A stretch of 64,000 nt of DNA from Klebsormidium nitens (lineage: Eukaryota > Streptophyta > Klebsormidiophyceae > Klebsormidiales > Klebsormidiaceae): NCBI GenBank assembly GCA_000708835.1, contig DF237116.1, positions 1 through 64,000 of the forward strand. Reading direction: 5' to 3'. Both the position numbers and the translations under genes were made by a program. The notes beneath the pieces are model-generated. The model was not told the origin of the DNA. It was given only the letters and a program-made list of their open reading frames with translations, and searched no databases. This document shows, in pieces, positions 1-11,349 of this stretch (the stretch's first letter is position 1; every line of letters begins with the position of its first letter).

Positions 1-548
1 CAAGTTACGGTACCTAGGTATCGTATAGGTACTTACGGCAATTACCGGTACGCCGGAGTCGCCGGGGCCCGGGGGTACACGTTAAACCCAAGGAGGTACC
101 TACCGGTATACTGAAAGTACCCACCAGTCCTGAGGTACCGGTACCTACCTACCGTAACTTTCAGCTCAGGGCCGGGCAGGCGGTTACCTACCGGTATTCT
201 GTACCTTACAGGTACGGTATGCACAAGTTGCCAGCAACGCTTTGACGGCAGGCCGCAGAATACCTACCGGTACCTACACACCAAGGCCCGTGGCAAGGGT
301 ACGGTACCTCTTCCAGGCTGTGCATGATGCTCATGATGGTGCTGACCACCTTGACTGATGTCAATGACTGGAACTCGGAAAGGAATGCACTGTGCATTGC
401 ATATTCAGGACTGTGTTTTGAAGGGATCCCAGAGCATTGCCATTGGTGTTCGTTGCCGTTCTTTGGCTCCTCTCTCAAGCCCACATGATGCATCAAAACC
501 CAACGCACTGTGGCATTCCGAAGGACTTTTAGAGGTTCACTACCCTGC
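1..548. repeat. Upstream region with clustered TACCGGTA/GGTACC motifs
   Basis: Roughly the first 310 bases contain at least five scattered copies of overlapping TACCTACCGGTA / GGTACCGGTACC motifs (near 30-50, 95-115, 130-155, 185-215 and 260-280). They form a degenerate, partly palindromic repeat cluster. No exon with homology was found here. The region lies upstream of the tubby-domain gene and may include its 5' UTR or promoter, but I see no clear TATA box. Confidence 0.45.
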
Positions 549-3500
549 ATGGAGGGCCGGGAATTTTCAACAGATTCGCTGGCATCGATGGGCGATGCAA
601 AATCTCCATTGAAAACCGCCGCTGGAAGTGCCCAGGCCATTGTTTCTCACATGAGCATCGATTCCCAAGTAGGGTCGAGCAATTGGACACCGGAAAAGGT
701 GGGGTTTGCGAGCTTTGGTGCTACTAGGGATGTTGTCCGTCCTGCTGGAGACCTAGTGGCGCCATTGCATTCCACAAATGCTTCTTCAGTAAAGGGCTGT
801 GAGAGGGTTCCACTTGAAAAAGAATCTGAGGACAGCATCGGAGGCCAATTTAGGCGGCAAGGAGAAAGGGCTCGTTTTGAAAAAGGAAAGGCAATCGAAG
901 AGGAGTCAGAAGGGATCGAACGGATTGGGGAAGGGCCTCAGGCAATGGAGACCGATACTCAAATGCACGCGGAAGAAACCGGGCGATGGCGGAGCGCTTC
1001 GGAGCCCGTTAGGAAAAACTCGGGGAAGGAGCACCTAGACAGGGAGGTGAACCCGGTTCTGCTACGGTTCATAAGTAGTGCCCACTTGTTTGATGGGTCG
1101 GTTGTTAACCCACCGGAAGAAAGCAAAGCTTTATCCAAGCAGCCGGCGTCGCCTACGCTTCTGAAACAGTCGTCCCTGACCAAACTGCAAGTGAGTCCCA
1201 GCTTCAAGCCCAAGGTGGGTCTTGAGCGCAGCCTCAGTTCTAATCTGAGCCTCAAGAAGCCCATCAAGCTGATGCCCAAACCCGCGCCTCTGCCCGACGT
1301 GGTCAGCCCTGCGCAACTAGTGCGCAGCGAGAGCGACTCGCCCGCGTTCGTTTTCACAAGTCAACCGTCGCCCTTTCTCCCGAACCCAGAACAGCCCACA
1401 CGGCAAGATTCGAGCGGCTCGGAAGCGTTAAGCATCGGGGGGCAGTCCCTGGGATCGTCGGACAGTGGTGGGCTCCGATCGATGGGGTCGCTGAACGTGT
1501 TCCGTAACACGGGGGAGCCGGGGATGCATTCGGAGTACTCGGCGAATGAGGGGCCGTCAGGGTACGGTGGAGATGGGAGAGGGGGCGCAAACTTAAGCAA
1601 CTCAGGTGAGTGGAAGTGGTGCATTGGGAAGATTGGGCCTTCTGTTGAATCGATGGTGTCTTCTGAGGTGGTCGATGTTCATGCATTGCGCAGAAATGGG
1701 TGACATTGTATGAATAAGTGGTGCATTGCGCATTTCAGTGGATTGGGTTGTGTGGTTGGGTCCACGCGAGATCAAAGGAGGATTCTGCAATTGGTGCAAC
1801 TGGCAATATTGATGGTACTGTCTTCTTTTTCATGTGTCCTCTGCACTTGCTTGTTCTCATGCACTTCATAAACACGTGGTGCATTTGGAGAGTTTGACGA
1901 TGCCTCGCATGCTTTGGCTGATGTTCACGCATCTGATCATGGTGCAGCTTGATCAGCTTGATCATTCTGAGAGACTCAAAGGGTTGAAATACTAGAGAGT
2001 TCTTGAGCTTGCTGAGAACCTGGCTTGCTTCCGGAGTCATTTGCGTGCTGACTCCGATTTCCATGCATTTTCTATACTTGTTTGGCACCATCATGTAGCA
2101 TTCCAGAAACCCTTGAAAAACTGGTGCATGTGCAAGGATACAGGTGAAAATGCGGTTGGCGGGATGACAAGGGATGACATGCAGCCTTAGAGCTCCACCA
2201 TGTTTTGGTTGAATGGCTGATGATGACTTCCCTCGGCCAGCTCTGAGCTGGCTAAGAGCATGGAAAGTTATGTTTCGAAAGATAAACCAAATAATGATAC
2301 GCCATTGCGATTGGTGGGCTGTCAAAAACTCCAGAATTATTATCTTGCTTGCTGTAGCCTAAAATGCATCGCGCTAAAGTGATTGTTTCTGCTGTCTCAT
2401 TCACCTACCTACAACCACTACTCTCAAGAAACCGATCGCTGGTCTGTTGGTGATGGCCTTTTTCAAAGCTAGAATGGGGTCAGTGGATACCAGATTCAGC
2501 TGACCCTAACCTTGGCAAGTCATAACTTAACCACACTTGCACCTGAGAGACACTGTACTGAAGAGCTGGGGACCTGTTTTCGGTTGGTTTAAAACTTGTT
2601 TGCTTAATGCAGGCATTTAGTAAGACCCAGCTTTCATGTGAAGGAGGGCATACAAGTTTCCCTTCTGATATGGCTTGGGTCGACGGAGCAGGCTGAGCTG
2701 GCTTCTCTCGACTTTGCAAAAATCGCACAATAGCTCCCCATGTAGAAATCGGGAAGAACGCCAGGGGCGAAGGCACTCTGCTAGGCCTGGCGATAATGAC
2801 AGGGGGGATTATTACTCTTAGAATATTTTGGCTTTTCTTCCCACACTGGGATATGCAGTGTGTTAAGCGCCTATATGTCTACTGGTTTGAACTGTTCACA
2901 GGAGATACTCCACCCCCAATTTTGATGGTCGGCGTGCTTTCTTATAGTTGCTGAGAAGGTCAATCTGCAGCGAAGCATACCGAACGGAAAAGGCCTTATG
3001 GTTCATTTGTGAACCGTAGGCTTATCTTTTTTGGATTAAAGGAGCTAGCGGCCCGAGCTACGGTGAAAAAGCTGCAAAAGAAAGTCTTCGGTAACTTGTA
3101 CTTTGAGCTACTTGTAAGGAAGCCAACGACACCTTGTATGGCGAATGGTTCGGTGTACTCCATACAATCTTGAGGCGCTTATTGTGCATTCACAAATACT
3201 CGCTCACCCTGCCGCGCTTGCTTCACTCTGATGGCAGCTTTCGAAGTAACATCGGGGCTAGCATCAACAAGCTAAAAAGGGTTGAACAGAGACGCTTTCG
3301 GGTTTTGCCAGTAGCCCCCACTCGTTTCGGCTGCTTCTGTTCAAGGTGTCAGGTCTATTGCCTGTTAAAATATTTTAAGGGGACGCTCTCAGGTTCTGAC
3401 AATACCCCCCACTCGAATCCACAGGTTCCGGGGGGTTGGTCCAGCTAGCAAGCGCTCACCCAGTCCTCGCGCCCCGTCTCCCGAAGTTCTTTGGAAGGGC

Positions 3501-6500
3501 GCAGCCGACTCCTTCAAGGGGGCAAGCGGCAGTCAGCTCACAAGTGCACCCCATGAGTTTGTCAGAGGGGCCGATTCTCACCAAAACGGTGCAGGTGAAA
3601 TCCAGCTCCGGAAGAAAGGCAAATGGGAAGGAGAGGCAGCTTGCCAATAGGGTCGTTCTCTTTAAGCTGTCTTTAATGTATTCCAAATAAAGCTCGATGT
3701 GTGGTCGTAAGCACTGGCTAGACCCTCAAGAAAGCAATTCAGTAGAAGAAAAATAAAGTCCCCTCCCGTTGCTTCCCAAAAGTGGCCTGAATGAGGACAA
3801 TCCTCTCCCCCCTAAAGTCATTCTGCCCCCTATAAATTTATTGAGGATCCCTCTCTTATGATACTAGGCTCCACAAACTTCAGTCCACAAGCTAGATTCT
3901 TTTTCATGTCTGATCCCAAAAATGTGGGCCTCAGCAAACTGGGCAACTGACAAAAAAGCGTGCCAGATCTTTTCAATCATGGCCAAGAACTCCTCGAAGG
4001 CAACTTTGGCTGTTTACAAGTGCCGTTTCCCTGCTACTCTTCACTGCTCTTCTTATAGCACTGTCATTACAGGTTGATGTGAAAACGGGTCAGAGTAGAC
4101 TCGGGATTCTACCTGTCACAATCAATGTGAACTTCCTCCGTTCTCCGGGAAGAGTATGCGTTCCCGTTAAAATCGATCTCCTGACGGTTTGACACCGCTC
4201 CTGCAGGTTAAGCCCAGCTTCGGGTCTTCGCTCAAGAAGATGGTGTTCAAGAGCTCGAAGAAGAGCGGAGAGTTTGTACGGGACCCTGAGCTCGGCGTTG
4301 TGCCCGCGGCCCCTGCAACTGCTTCTGCTACGGGCGAGGTGGATATTCTCTGCTCTCACCCCTGTAATAGCAAGCCTTGTCTGCTTTCGGGGTCTTGGAT
4401 CGTCGGCGAGGTTGTTTCATTCGCAATTTCGGAGACGTTGAAACATTTTTGGCGATCCTGCTGGTATTGTGGCTGTTTGGCGGACATGGTAACGGGTTCT
4501 TTGTGTATGGGCTACGGGTACTCCAACAACAGTTGCATCTCCCAACTCCGGAGGACTCTCAAAACTGCCTTGTTTTGGTCTTACCATGAATCCAACGGCT
4601 TCCGGGTTGTACTCGGTCAACATGAACTTACCTTTCGGAACACGCACCGAGCGGCGCGTGCTTGCCTTGGCGATCTCCGAGTGGAGTAACTTCAAATGAC
4701 GTCAGTGAACCAGCTTACTGGTATCTTACCTTCTTAAGATAAGCTCGTCTGCGTTCACAGGTGTGGAGTGACGTCCACATACAGGAGAACGCGGCGCTGC
4801 CCTCTGGATGGCGGAAGCCCTTTGCTGATTCAAACTACGTTCCCCAGTGGTCGGCCATCTCCACTGAGTGAGTAACTGGTGTTAAACCAGCTTTAAGTCA
4901 GAGTGGTTTTAAGAACTTGACACCGTTTGGCGTTTCTAATTCTAAAGGAAGCCTTCTGCCGATGTAGATTGTATAGCCCCCAGTGGTCAGCAATCTCCAC
5001 ACAGAGTGAGTGGGCGGTGTCAAGCCAGTCGTGTATGAAGTCACTTGAGAACGTGACACTTCATTCACATCCCGTGCAAGCCTTGCTTGGAGTACTAAGA
5101 AATGACACGACAGAGAGTTTTTACGGAAGCCCTGTGCCGCTCTGCTGACAGAAGTCGGCGTTTAGAAAGACTGGTGAAAGGTGCCGATTTAAGCTCAGCG
5201 CAAGGTTTCCAGAAAGATGTGACACTTCTTTGATATCAGCTCCGATAGCTCCTTGCCGGCGTGGCCTAGACCCACTGCTAAGAACGGGTTGCCTCCGGTA
5301 CTCAAGTTCTGGTTGATGATAGTTAGACGCTTTGAGAGCAAGAGACGGGGGCAGCGTAGAGTTCAACTTCAGACGCTTTGAGAAGCAAGAGACGGGGGCA
5401 GCGTAGAATCGAACTTCAGAACGCATCATTCGAGTCGGACGGACGCTCGGACTTGATGTTCAAGACAACGGTATCGCGACTTTTACAACTATACAGTTTC
5501 TTTGTTGGTTAGGGATGTGACTGCTGAAACCTAGTTCTCTTTCTGCTGCAGCGAGTTGATATCCCAGCCTGCTCCACCGAGAATCGGTACCATTCTGTGC
5601 TACCTCGTGCGGAATCGAGACAAGAAGCACCCGACCTTCTGGATGTACACGCAGGTGAGCTCCTTCCCCCGCTTTCTTTTCTTCTTCTTTCCGCTTTGCT
5701 TCTGTTCTAATAACATCTTCCTGTGTCGATCTCAGTGACTTGATTACGGCCTAGCAGGGGAGGTCAAGCGCAAGAAGACTCGGCGAAGCTGGCCTACACA
5801 AGCATAGACCGAGTCCGTATTCTACTGTACCCATGGAGCGGGCTCTATTGATTCATACGAAAGCGGAGCTCTGAAATGTCGGCTGACGTCAGCGGGCTGC
5901 CCTGTTTGAATCACTAGCATACACGGTCTACACTCGTCCTAGGCCGCTCGTTCTTTGCTCGGTTCAGTTCTGCAAACTATGACAAGGTTGACAAACGCCG
6001 GTCGTTTATGCCTGGTTGATCTCACACAGCTGTGGGCTGATGTCTTGGCGCCACTTCGGGTTCGTCCATTACCCCTTAATCTTGCGGTATTTCCACCCGG
6101 TGTTTACCTTAGAACGTCCGCATTCTTTAGTCCAGGAAAACACGGTTGCCAAACGGTTGCTTCTACTTGCCCGCTTTAATAGCCGGGGTCCGTTGGCGGG
6201 CGGTGAATACATCTTTTTATCAGGAATAGCTTCTGTGGAACCTTGGACTTTCCTCAAGCTGATGTAAACCCATTCGTGCAGGAAAGCACGGTGGCCGACC
6301 GGTTGCTCTTAGTCGCCCGGTTCAAACAGCCGCGGTCCGATGGCGGGCGGTGATTGCATCTTATTCACGAATGGAGACGTTTGCTGGACGATTTGAACCC
6401 GTTCAATTCCCTTCTTAACGCTACGTAAGTCTATTGGCCCCTGAAAACCCGTTCGAAACCCTCTGTAAAGTGGGAGTAACTCATTCATGCAGGAAAACAC

Positions 6501-9500
6501 GGTTGCCGACCGGTTGCTTTTAGTCGCCCGGTTCAACAGCCGGGGGCCGATGGCGGGTGGTGAATACGTCGTCTCCAAGAGCGAGAGGGGCCTTCAAACG
6601 AAGGACCAAAGAGACGGCTACTGCGGGCGTGTTCGATCCAACTTTTCCGGGTCGCGCTTCCAGTTCTACGACCATGTGAGGGGTTTTTCGAAGGGCGTTT
6701 CATCTTTGTTTTCTTGGGTTTCTCTGGATGGTTCCATAATTCAGGATTTTCTCAACATGAGACGGCTACTGCAGCTTAGTCCGGTCGACCTTTCCGGGGT
6801 CACGTTTCCAGTTCTACGACCCTGTAAAAGGTCTTCCGGACGCTTTATTTTCTCTGGTTTTCTTGCATTGGAGTTCTTGGGATGAGTATTCAAGATGTGA
6901 AACGGCTTCCGCAACTTCGCCGAGTCCGTATTCTCGGGGTCTCCCTTCCACTTTTACCACCATGGAAGAGCGTTGTCTGCCGTCTAGAAGCCTGTATCCG
7001 ATCCTTTGGAGTCAGGCTTCGACAACGAGTCTTTATTGCGGACATTCATGATGAAAACATTCGTTGAGGCCGGCTTCTGTCATGCTTCTTGCAGTCCCCC
7101 TCCCATGACCGGTTAGAACATCCTATAAAGCCCACGACAGAAGTTGATCAGTATGGAACGGTCGCCTTATCGGATCCGGACGATCCAGACTGTGTCCGAG
7201 AATGCAGATGTGGACAAACCCCGGACAATAATTTAAGCATAGTTTGGGACGATTCTCTGACCATCTGGACGCCTCCTTTTCGCAGACTGTGTCCGAGAAA
7301 CAGATGTGGACGCAGGACTCTGTGGCGCACACCCAGGGCGCTGTGAGGTGAGGGGGCGGGTGACGTCACCTTGTTAACAGGCTTTCGTCTTGCCTGAGCC
7401 GCTCTCTTCTTAGTATCCCTCTTCCTCTGTGCTGACAAGGAGTAGGTGCGGTAGAGGTGATGATACTGAGTACCTGAGTGTCAGAAACAAGAAAGAACTT
7501 ATCCTCCCTACGACTATAAGAGGATTCCTTACGGTTCGGAACGCGAATCGCTGACGTTCAAGCGTTCTCGTTGGGCGAGCTATATGAGAGTCATTCGCTG
7601 AGGTCCTGCTAAATCTCACAGCAGTCATTTCCTGGAAAATAAGAAGTTTATAGTTTTCTCGACAGGGAGTGCCCGGTCGTGCCAGCACTCTGATATTTGC
7701 GGTAACCGGATGATGCAGTTGGGAATCGACGGCTAACACGCTTGCGGGGGGGTGGCGAAAGATGGGCGTTGCGGTGAAAGCACTTGACGAGGAGTCGCCA
7801 GCACCGACGTCGAACAAGGTGGGCGCCTTTTAACGTAGTCCAATGAAATGATTGCGAATGAATGCGTAAGTATTTGCATTTGGAGGGTTAGACAGTCAAA
7901 TTAAAGATTCGGAAAGGTTAAAATTTTCTGGAATGGTGCTCGGAAGCCCCAAAAGGACCAGAACAGCCTGCAAATGTTCTTTTTAGGCGATGGGAATCGA
8001 GATTGTTGTCGGAACGAGCATAAATGTTTCTGCTTTCCTGGTCGATTGTCGGAAAGCAATTCAAAATAGAGTTGTTCGGAATCATCACCTTAGACTACGG
8101 TACTCCTCTTCCCATGCCCTAAGGCACTTTCATGAGAGAGCATACAAGTAGTAGAATGTTTGGTAAGAACGAAACCCAGACCACAATCGTGAGGTACTGA
8201 GCCCTTAAATCCCCTCAACTTCCTTGGCTGCTGGATATTCTGTTGACCTTCTCATGAGCACGAGCCTAATTCTGGTTATGCTTTTGACTTTCCTTGTCAG
8301 GCAAAGGGTAAACAAAAACCTGGGCCTTGAATTACTTCGTCTTCTTCTCGGTCTTAAACCTGTTCCTGAATTGCCTTATATTCTATATTCAGGTCAAGGG
8401 ATGTGAAGCATCGAGCCCGTTGCTTCCCTAGTTGAGAAACATTTGGCAACAAATTCTCGAGCATGGAACGGAAATTAGAACTGCAGTCTGCTTATTTTTC
8501 CAAGTGAAACTGTATCGACAATTGGGTCTCGAGTTCCCCCGGCCGTAAGACTAGCTGGCGACCGCTTCCGACCAAAGCCTGTGTCTCGACCTGCTTTCTC
8601 AATTTGTCCGTTAGCCTGTTTCTGAAACTACGTTCTGCTCTGTTCTCAGGTGAAGGGGGATGGAGAACCGGGCCCCTGGTCCCCGCGGTTGTGGGACAAC
8701 ATGGAGCGCGAAAGGCAGTGCCGCTGCCTGCTGTCAAAAGAACCGGAGCACAAGATTGTGAGTAACTTAACTGCTTTAGGATCATGGTCGGACTGAAATT
8801 GCACTGAGCGTCAGGGCTAGGTTAGGTTCTAGAGTTTGGTTAGGGTTAGGGTCAGTGTTCCGATTTCAGTCGGACTTTTCGACATCTGCAAAACAAGGTA
8901 GGCGTGGTAAACTTCTTTGGATTTCCGGAAACATTGGCGTCTTTGAACCTAATTTTGTGGATCTTGCACTCTGACGGTCCTCACACAGTCGCTCCCTTCT
9001 TGTAAGGGTGTCAAATGCTCTAGCAATTTGGCTCTGCGTGAAAAGATACGAAAACGCCCAGAAGAAAGCTCGCTTCCGGGCAGATTCGCTTTCCCTCTTG
9101 TATGAAGCCAGACGTCTTTCACGCTGTGGCTCATGAATGGAGTCCTGACCGTCCGTTCCCGCCACGTGGCAGGACGACAAGGGGCGGGAGAGCTTCTTCC
9201 TTCAATACGGCGACAGGTGCAACTTCCCGTCAAAGCGCAACTTCCAGCTAGTCTCAAAGGTGAGGGGATCCAGGGATCTGTCCTTGTGGTTGCATGGGAA
9301 AGTCTTCTGCAGTTTGATTGGGGACTATCAACCTTTTCCCACGGACCATCTTCGAGTTGATGGAGAACGCTGGTTGAGCTGACTGCTGACTTTAGGTCAC
9401 ATCCGCCAAACATGTCGATTGACCTTAGGCTTCCCCTTGAATTCCGAGTGAATAATTGGGTTTGATACCGATTTTCCGACAGACTCGGGACAAGGTCTTT

Positions 9501-9902
9501 GAATAGACCTGTTCATGCTCTAGTTGATTGCAGGTTCCTTCAAAATCTCTGTACTACTTTTCAAGTCTTGCGCCTTCAGTCGTTCATGAAGCTTCCGTGA
9601 TTTTGCCGACCCAAGCGTTACAACCATGAAACACCTCGAACCAAAAATACTCGTACTTTTGGTATCGCCCTGGACAATCACCTTCTCTGTTCGGCAGGCC
9701 TGATCACAAATTGCTTTAATTGGACATCTAAAGCAACACGGTATCTCTCTTGTTACAGGCCGATCCTGACGCCGTAGTGTGTTTACTGGGGAAGGTTGAG
9801 CAAGACGCGTTTGCACTGGACTACAGCTATCCTCTATCCGCATTCCAAGCGTTTTGCGTTGCGCTCACGTCGATCAACGACAAGTGGTGTTTTGCAGTCT
9901 GA
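549..9902 (+). CDS. Tubby C-terminal-domain (TULP-like) protein, 11 exons, 750 aa
   Basis: Tubby-like proteins bind phosphoinositides through a C-terminal beta-barrel and act in membrane-tethered signalling or trafficking. Exons: 549-1605, 3425-3594, 4207-4338, 4761-4867, 5552-5654, 6493-6675, 7286-7347, 7719-7818, 8650-8757, 9173-9259, 9759-9902. They total 2253 nt and every junction is in phase. Residues 1-352 (exon 1) are Ser/Pro-rich and probably disordered. The tubby domain runs from about residue 490 to the end. Recognisable blocks are GTILCYLVRNRDKKHPTFW (exon 5), GRVRSNFSGSRFQFYD (exon 6, matching the conserved GKLRSNFxGTKFxIYD), GAVSWE (exons 7-8), KRNFQLV (exon 10), and DYSYPLSAFQAFCVALTS before the stop. 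No F-box is visible, unlike most plant TLPs. The start at 549 is the first in-frame ATG; an upstream exon cannot be excluded. Several introns carry degenerate exon copies. Domain identity is secure; short exons 7 and 8 rest on phase and motif fit. Confidence 0.88.
3291..3424 (+). repeat. Duplicated intron segment before tubby exon 2
   Basis: A segment beginning GACGCTTTCGGGTTTTG near 3291 and ending CCCCCACTCG recurs, degenerated, about 92 bases later (near 3383), immediately before the exon 2 acceptor. It is an acceptor-side duplication with no clear exon sequence in the upstream copy. Confidence 0.5.
4868..5215 (+). repeat. Degenerate copies of tubby exon 4 edge in intron 4
   Basis: After exon 4 (4761-4867) the exon's 3' part plus donor and early intron recurs at about 4945-5070: GGAAGCC..TCTGC, CCCCAGTGGTC, a GTGAGT donor, then GTCAAGCCAG and CTTGAGAACGTGACAC. 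A poorer third copy begins near 5120 (TTTACGGAAGCCCTGTGC). The copies carry base changes and small indels that destroy the reading frame. They are decayed tandem duplicates of the exon-intron junction, about 150-160 bp apart. Confidence 0.75.
5325..5417 (+). repeat. Two-copy 46-bp tandem repeat
   Basis: Two adjacent near-identical units (5325-5370 and 5371-5417) share AGACGCTTTGAGA and AAGAGACGGGGGCAGCGTAG and differ by a few bases. They lie in intron 4 of the tubby gene. The high identity suggests a recent duplication. Confidence 0.85.
6128..6492 (+). repeat. Two decayed copies of tubby exon 6 (acceptor side)
   Basis: Intron 5 holds two extra copies of the 5' end of exon 6, starting near 6133 and 6279. 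Both contain AAAACACGGTTGCC-like, CGGTTGCT.TTAGTCGCCCGG-like and GATGGCGGGCGGTGA-like blocks. The nearer copy (6279) is the more similar, although it has one inserted A and a broken frame. The intact exon starts at 6493. Confidence 0.9.
6676..6975 (+). repeat. Two decayed copies of tubby exon 6 (donor side)
   Basis: Downstream of exon 6 its 3' end, plus donor and intron, recurs near 6760-6835 (GACGGCTACTGC, then TTTCCAGTTCTACGACC) and again, worse, near 6898-6970 (AACGGCTTCCGC, then CTTCCACTTTTACCACC). Spacing is about 148 and 137 bp. The copies lack the exact codon frame of exon 6. Confidence 0.88.
7183..7285 (+). repeat. Decayed copy of tubby exon 7 (acceptor side)
   Basis: CAGACTGTGTCCGAGAA followed by GCAGATGTGGAC at about 7186-7215 repeats the start of exon 7 (7286) about 100 bases upstream. 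The repeat includes the CAG acceptor, then diverges. Confidence 0.8.
8350..8649 (+). repeat. Decayed copy of tubby exon 9 (acceptor side)
   Basis: Sequence around 8350-8470 resembles the exon 9 acceptor region: a CCTGTT.CTGAA polypyrimidine tract, TTCAGGTCAAGGG against the real TCTCAGGTGAAGGG, and GAGCATGGAAC against the real AACATGGAGC. It is a weakly conserved duplicate about 258 bp upstream of the live exon. Confidence 0.55.
8787..8875. mobile_element. Small fold-back element in tubby intron 9
   Basis: GTCGGACTGAAATTGCACTGA (8787-8806 region) pairs with its inverted counterpart at 8852-8875 (ending CGATTTCAGTCGGAC). The interior is AGGGCTAGGTTAGG and TTAGGGTTAGGG. It resembles the fold-back family seen elsewhere in the window, with a degenerate core. 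No target duplication is evident. Confidence 0.6.
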
Positions 9903-11349
9903 TTTGCAGCCGTAAGAGATTTCTGTACAGTTACAGTTAGAAATTTATGGTAGTTGTGGAAGATGTGTACAGTGATAGAGCACCGGAAGACAGCACACAC
10001 CGTACCCATGCAAAGACAAAGAGTACGTTGGTTTTAACCGCACTAACGCTTTACGAAGCCGGGGAGGTTTGCCGTAGACTTGTGTAATAAGTTGGGTTCA
10101 AACTACTGGTATGTTGTTGAGACCGTTGAATCCAGAGTGATAAGGCGTCCGACCTTTCTGACTCGGTTGTTGTCAAAAGCTGCTGACTCGGCGTTTGCTA
10201 GAGGTTGAAGTCTTGAGCAGAACTCAGCCTAACAGCACGTATCCCACTGGCTTAGAAACTTAGCCACAAAGTAATCACGTCCAATAGCAAAACGGGCCGT
10301 CCTTAGGGTATCTAGCGGGGACGTACTTGTTCACAGACGACGTCGCTCATGGTAGGAATTGAAAGTCTTGGTAATCATTACCATGCAATTAATTCTGACG
10401 AAGGGCGAGACCTGCCAATTGGCAAACGAATATCCCACCGTCGTCGGAACGTCCCACGCTCACTGGATATTGCTGGATTCAGTCATTAGATGTTGCAACA
10501 TTCAACGATGAACTCATAACAGTTCGTATTGCGGAGTCATCATGGTGTTCCGACATGATGTCTTAGTCATCATGAACTGCGCATATGATAAGCAGGATAC
10601 CAATCTTGACTCAATTAATCAATCACAGCTAGATGCAGCATGCAATCATTGTTTCCGCTTGTCAATAGCTTCGAAAACATTTTGTGTGCCCGTGGCAGTA
10701 CTAACAAAAAACTTCCGTGGCATGCTGACAAATAACTTCCGGCATAAGTGAAGTGACTTGCAGCCGGAATGCCGCAGGCTCATGTGTGCGCACAATGAAC
10801 CGGCCAAATATAGCCAAACCAGTCTTGCATTGGCAGCATGGCAGTGCCAGGACGGTGGTATTATGCGGCCATCTATCGACCGTACTGAGCTAAGTTTGGG
10901 CAACTTAAGAACCGTCTCTAATGGAAGTATATATATTGAAGTCTGTCAACAACAACCAATCTCCACAAGGTTCGTTGCATCCACACCGACTTGAAGGGTC
11001 AAATACGTTAGAGAAAATCTTGAGGCACTGTTCAATTATGTACGGCCAGCCAAATCACTACGCAACGACTCGTTCAATGAAAACCTTCTAGCGGCTTAGA
11101 AATGTAGGTTTAGAGGAATCTTCAACCACGTTTGTACAATTCAACATATCAATCCGTGGATAAAACCGACCTTGTCAACAATGTAGCTGACGACCTGCCT
11201 GGTCAAGCATCAACGTAACTCGCTTTGATGCAAGGCAAATTGTAACATAACTTACGTCAGTGCATTTTGCGTTACTACCCCTGCGAGACGACACTACAAC
11301 GCTTGCCACGACTCCTGGGACCTGTCAACTAGACTAACATAGAGGGACT
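9903..11349. other. Convergent intergenic region, tubby / cupredoxin
   Basis: This stretch separates the stop of the plus-strand tubby gene from the stop of the minus-strand cupredoxin gene and should contain both 3' UTRs. A short imperfect direct repeat (ACAAAAAACTTCCGTGGCAT and ACAAATAACTTCCGGCATA, about 10707-10746) and repeated GTCATCATG words near 10537-10575 are the only structures seen. No gene was recognised. Confidence 0.5.

Noticed and set aside
206-640. 144-aa open frame on the minus strand at the left end
   Set aside because: No motif, no splice logic, and it overlaps the start of the well-supported tubby exon 1 on the other strand.
4868-7285. Tubby exon copies as mutually exclusive alternative exons
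   Set aside because: The extra copies contain frameshifts or stops or lack a splice site, so they cannot substitute for the live exons.
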